A DNA stretch of 64,000 bases. It comes from Motacilla alba alba. Its lineage: Eukaryota; Chordata; Aves; Passeriformes; Motacillidae. A model generated the notes under the pieces. It worked only from the letters and a program-made list of their open reading frames with translations, did not search any database and was not told the DNA's origin. Location: positions 2,480,001 to 2,544,000 of the forward strand of contig NC_052027.1 in NCBI RefSeq assembly GCF_015832195.1, given 5' to 3'. Below are positions 60,560-64,000 of this stretch, piece by piece. A program made the position numbers and the translations under genes. Each line of letters starts with the position of its first letter. Positions within the stretch are counted from its first letter, which is position 1.

Positions 60560-60960
60560 TTTCCTCAAGTGAAGCATCCCTAAGGAACATTTGGTATTCC
60601 GCAGGCTGTAATTACTCCGCCAGGTTCGGTGGAAGTGACCTTTGCTTGTGGCAAATGTGTTTTTATCCCGAGATGGCCAAGTGCGGCTGAATATTGCAAT
60701 ATAAAATCCCAATGGAGCGAGATACGAGGCGCTTTTATTCTCGTGGCCGTGATTAAATCAATAATGCATCTGCCCCCTCTAATCTATTCAGCCGAGGAGG
60801 TTAAAAACAAATCGGCGTTTTGTTTCGCGAGGATTTTATATGAAAATGTATTTAAAGAGGCGGCGAGGCTCCCAAATCACCTGGGCTCCACTCGTGCCGA
60901 TGCCCCTGGGTTTATTTGTGTGGAAATCTGTTGGAGAGGCGGGCTGTGAGATTTGGGGTT
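60560..60960. promoter_or_regulatory. Candidate deeply conserved, CpG-rich regulatory element
   Basis: The block has more than a dozen CpGs (for example GAGATACGAGGCGC, TCGTGGCCGTG, AAATCGGCG, TTTCGCGAGG, AGGCGGCGAGG) in a locus otherwise poor in CpG. It also has clustered factor-like sites: GTAATTACTCC, GATTAAATCAATAATGCATC, CTAATCTATTCAGCCG, GAAAATGTATTTAAAG. It has no repeat content. A 106-residue frame crosses it (60629-60949, plus) but matches no family I know and lacks credible splice context, so I do not call it an exon. It is the best enhancer-type candidate here. Confidence 0.4.
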
Positions 60961-62322
60961 GCTTTTCTGGCTCTATTTCCCCTGCCATGGGAGGTGTTTA
61001 AGTGGCTGATGAAGTGCGAATCTTTTGGGGATGGGGAAGGTGCTTTACAGCCAGAATCTGCATTACAACAGAGTTAAACGCTGGGGGAAAGGAGCTGGAA
61101 AGCTGTATTCTAGTATGTCCTGTAGAATAGTTCAATATTTCGATAATTGAGGGGTTGAATTAGAAAAGATGATACTAGACAGCACCATGTGCCTTTTTTT
61201 TTTTTTTTTCTTTATTTTTTGACGTTGCTCTCGGTGTTTTTTTATGACTGAAGTTTTGTGACGCTGGTGATGACCGCGGTGTGCGCAGAGCTTGTTGCCG
61301 GAGCGATGCTCTGAAAGGTTTTAATAGATGAAAATCGTTGTTGTTGTCCCTAAAAGCACTTCTGGAGAGGGGCTGGATAAGGGACGAGCCTGCCATTGTG
61401 TCCTGTCCCCCCAAATCCCATCCCGTCTCCAGCACAGGGACAGGTGAGGCAGCAAAGTCCCGCCTAATTCAGCACTTAGTTCTCAGTTCAGACTCAAGTT
61501 CCCTTCGGTTTCAGGGTGAATGGCTCTGAAAGGTTCACCTGCGGTGGAGGGGTCAGGACAGAGTTCCCTGGCCTCTCTGACATCCCAAATTCTGCTGCAC
61601 ACCTCCTGGGATGGCGCCTGGCCCCAAACCCGGCCGTGCAGAACCCCGTCCGCTGCTGTCTCATGGTGTTTTTAGCTGAATATTGAAATGCTGGCTGCAT
61701 AAATCCTGCTTTAAAAAATATTTTAGCGAATGAAAACGTCATCTCAGTGTAAGCCTGTTGGGCTGGGCTGTCACTTGCGAGATTAATTATTGCATAAATA
61801 GGGGCTGGGCTGGGGGGGTGGCCTGGGGTGACCTCGGGCGAGTCAAACCTGAATCGCTAACAAGGACAGTGACTCACAGCGTTAATCTAAAGTAAATAAC
61901 CCTCGTTTTAATCTCGCTAAAAGGGAATCCGCACCTTCTCCCCAGCTCTGATGTCACTGCTGGAATCCTAAAGCAAAGATGCTTTTGCCAAAACCTCGCA
62001 GAAGTTGAGAGGGTTGGGGACAATTCGTCGCGCTCGTTTTCAATTTGGAATTTTTTGCGTTTTCAACCAAGTGTTTTCATTGGAATTCACTGAGATGGAA
62101 CAAGTTTTACTACAGACAACTGTGTGATTCTTTTATAACATCAGATATTACAAGAGATCTTACAGCAGAGGGAATGTTGCAGTATTTTAATCAGCATTTC
62201 CTTCCTTCATTTGGAAAAGTATCCATGGAAAGACTCATTCCAGCAGCCCAAAAAGTTGTGCTGGTGGAGATGGCAAAGGGGCTGAACTCCAGGGACGTTC
62301 CTGTTCTGTTGATTTCAAAGAA

Positions 62323-62357
62323 TATATACATATATCTGTATATATATATATATATTT
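62323..62357. repeat. (TA)n microsatellite
   Basis: TATATACATATATCTGTATATATATATATA-like run of about 35 bases with minor interruptions. Likely length-variable. Confidence 0.9.
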
Positions 62358-64000
62358 AAACACATACTTTTGCATCAAGGACACAGAAAAATCACGACTT
62401 TGATGACTCCAAATTAAAAACAAACACAATATTAGACAATGTGTTGTTTTAAGGGTTTCTCCTCTGAAGCCCAGATGCTGTAGCAATAGAGAGGGACCAG
62501 AAGTACAATCTTTGTCTTCAAAGGCATTAAATAAAAGATGTTGAATAGCTTCGTTTGTGCTCTCTCCCCATAATTACAGGAAATAATCACAATTATATCA
62601 CACCTGCCTATCCTTCTACTCAGCTGCTCTGAAATATATTTGCAAACACGAGAAGGGGAGCACAATTTGCCGTTTTAATCTCAAGCCCAATCAAGTCCAG
62701 CTCTCTGTGGCCTGAGTTGAGTTGGGGATTTTGTCTGCAGACCGTAAGAGGCACAAAAGGCACCTCCACAAAATGGGAATAGGGGATCCCGCTGGGTATT
62801 TTATTTAGGATACACTCCCCAGCCTGGCTGGAGGTGCCTGTGGCACATCCCAAATGAGTCCAGGATTGATTCCTTGTGCCTCATCCCATTGGGAAGAGAG
62901 AGGGAGGCTCCATCCAACACCACCAGCACCAAGAGCCACCCTCAGGTTGGGAATTCCGTGCAGAATTCCCAGAATTCAGAAAGGCAACTTCCATGGATTA
63001 ATTAATAACGAGGCTCTGCAGGGCCTCGTTCCTCAGGATGTGTTGGACACTGGGGTAACTCAGGGGAGCTGCAGCTGATCACATCATATTCCAACATTAT
63101 TCCCCACCAATAAAATCACTGAGCTCAGCTCCCTGCCTCAGGCACAGCTGATCAAATCAGTCGCTGGCTTTCAGCTCAAACATGTCTTGTTTTGATATTT
63201 CTTGTGGAAAACAGTTAATTTATTAAAGGAGGGGAAAACCCTCCTCGTGCAGCAGTCAGAGTTTTTCTTGACTTTGGGGATTTTGACTTTTCAACACTTT
63301 GGGATCCTGAAAAGCTGTTCAAAAATAAATATTTTTTTGGAGCTAAGTGAATAATCTAATTATTACAAAATCCAGTTTAGCTCTTGGCAGCTGTGTTCAG
63401 TCGTTATCCTGCCTTCCTTTGTCACACACCCTGAGATCCTGGGAAAGCTCTGGTGGGCTGCTTTATTTATTAAGCATTTATTAAAATGAAGCAGCTTGAG
63501 TTTTCTGAAGTTCTGTCTAAAAGGAAGATGAGCAGCCTGTGTTTGCAGGAAGGGGTGGGATAAAGCTGAGCAACAAAGAGGGAATAATCTAATGGAAAGA
63601 TTTTGGACAGGATTGCTTCTCTAATTACTGCATTGAGTGTTTACTGCTTCTTTTTTCAAATTATTGTGCCTAGATATTTCATTGCAATAATACAGCTGAG
63701 AAGTGCAGACGTGGAAAGAGAAATGTTTCCAGAAAGTAGGAGCTGCCCCTTATTGACTTTAGTATTTAAATAAAAGTACTCCCACTAATCTGTGGCAAAA
63801 AAACCCCAAGCAAACAAATAAACACCAAACCAAGCAAAAAACCCAAGCATGTTTTCAAACAATGTTTCTGTCAAGTAAGAAAACATGATTGTGTCTAGCT
63901 CAAGTGAACTCTTCCTGCTGCTAGTTTGATGGCTGAGGCAAAATCTGCTTTACAAATAATGCATTTCCCATGAAAAGTTTACATTTTTGTAAATAATGCC

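Larger units (their letters stand above)
59272..64000. other. Unique tract, repeat-poor, likely regulatory in part
   Basis: About 4.7 kb with no recognised CR1 or LTR and no supported gene. It contains the CpG-rich block at 60560-60960, a second CpG-bearing stretch near 61220-61320, simple repeats (GTTT-rich 60160-60250, A-run 60366-60383, T-run 61194-61209, TA run 62323-62357), and A+T-rich unique DNA to the window end. Confidence 0.45.

Noticed and set aside
1..64000. tRNA, rRNA, snRNA genes, operons, phage or plasmid modules
   Set aside because: No tRNA-like box pairs, rRNA text or bacterial gene organisation was seen. The repeat content is vertebrate (avian).

Overview
The window looks like 64 kb of bird nuclear DNA, most likely from a songbird (passerine), and I can support no protein-coding gene in it. 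The main clue is about two dozen fragments of CR1, the dominant avian LINE. They are recognisable by the conserved 3' end (GGTTTGGGTTGGAAGGGACC on the antisense strand, CCTTCCAACCCAAACCATTC on the sense strand). There are also solo-LTR-like remnants of endogenous retroviruses, of types I recall from songbird genomes. I matched these families from memory, not by a search. Every longer open frame I checked is short, lacks a recognisable domain, or is created by a repeat or by the assembly gap. The best reading is an intergenic gene desert or a very large intron.

Layout. 1-3.6 kb is unique sequence with a tandem duplication and a CA microsatellite. 3.6-4.2 kb is a CR1 split by an inserted LTR. 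4.2-11 kb is mostly unique and A+T-rich, with blocks that look like possible conserved non-coding DNA. 11.0-11.4 kb is a second LTR. 12.9-15 kb has CR1 pieces, one containing a 39-bp minisatellite. 17.3-22.4 kb holds three larger CR1 copies, two of them inverted relative to each other, around a CpG-richer stretch with TATA, octamer and splice-donor motifs (about 20.15-20.75 kb). 23.7-30 kb is CR1-rich. 31.7-32.0 kb is a third LTR. 34.4 kb has a 22-bp tandem repeat. 35.3-44.7 kb has further CR1 copies and a 17-bp repeat. 48.0-49.2 kb is a likely LTR edge, exactly 1000 unknown bases, and a 16-bp tandem repeat at the far gap edge. 49.2-58.2 kb is mainly unique but contains a striking hairpin-forming inverted repeat at 56.1-56.3 kb. 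58.2-59.0 kb is an A+T-rich tandem array with alternating short and long units, abutting a CR1. 59.3-64 kb is unique and includes the best candidate regulatory block (about 60.56-60.96 kb), which has many CpGs and homeodomain-like sites in CpG-poor surroundings.

No genes can be seen working together. If the locus has a function it is probably cis-regulatory, for a gene outside the window, and that is inference. No new enzyme system, CRISPR array, operon or phage-like module is present. The most unusual features are the 56.1-kb hairpin, the alternating A+T-rich array, the nested LTR in CR1, the gap region and the CpG-rich block near 60.7 kb.
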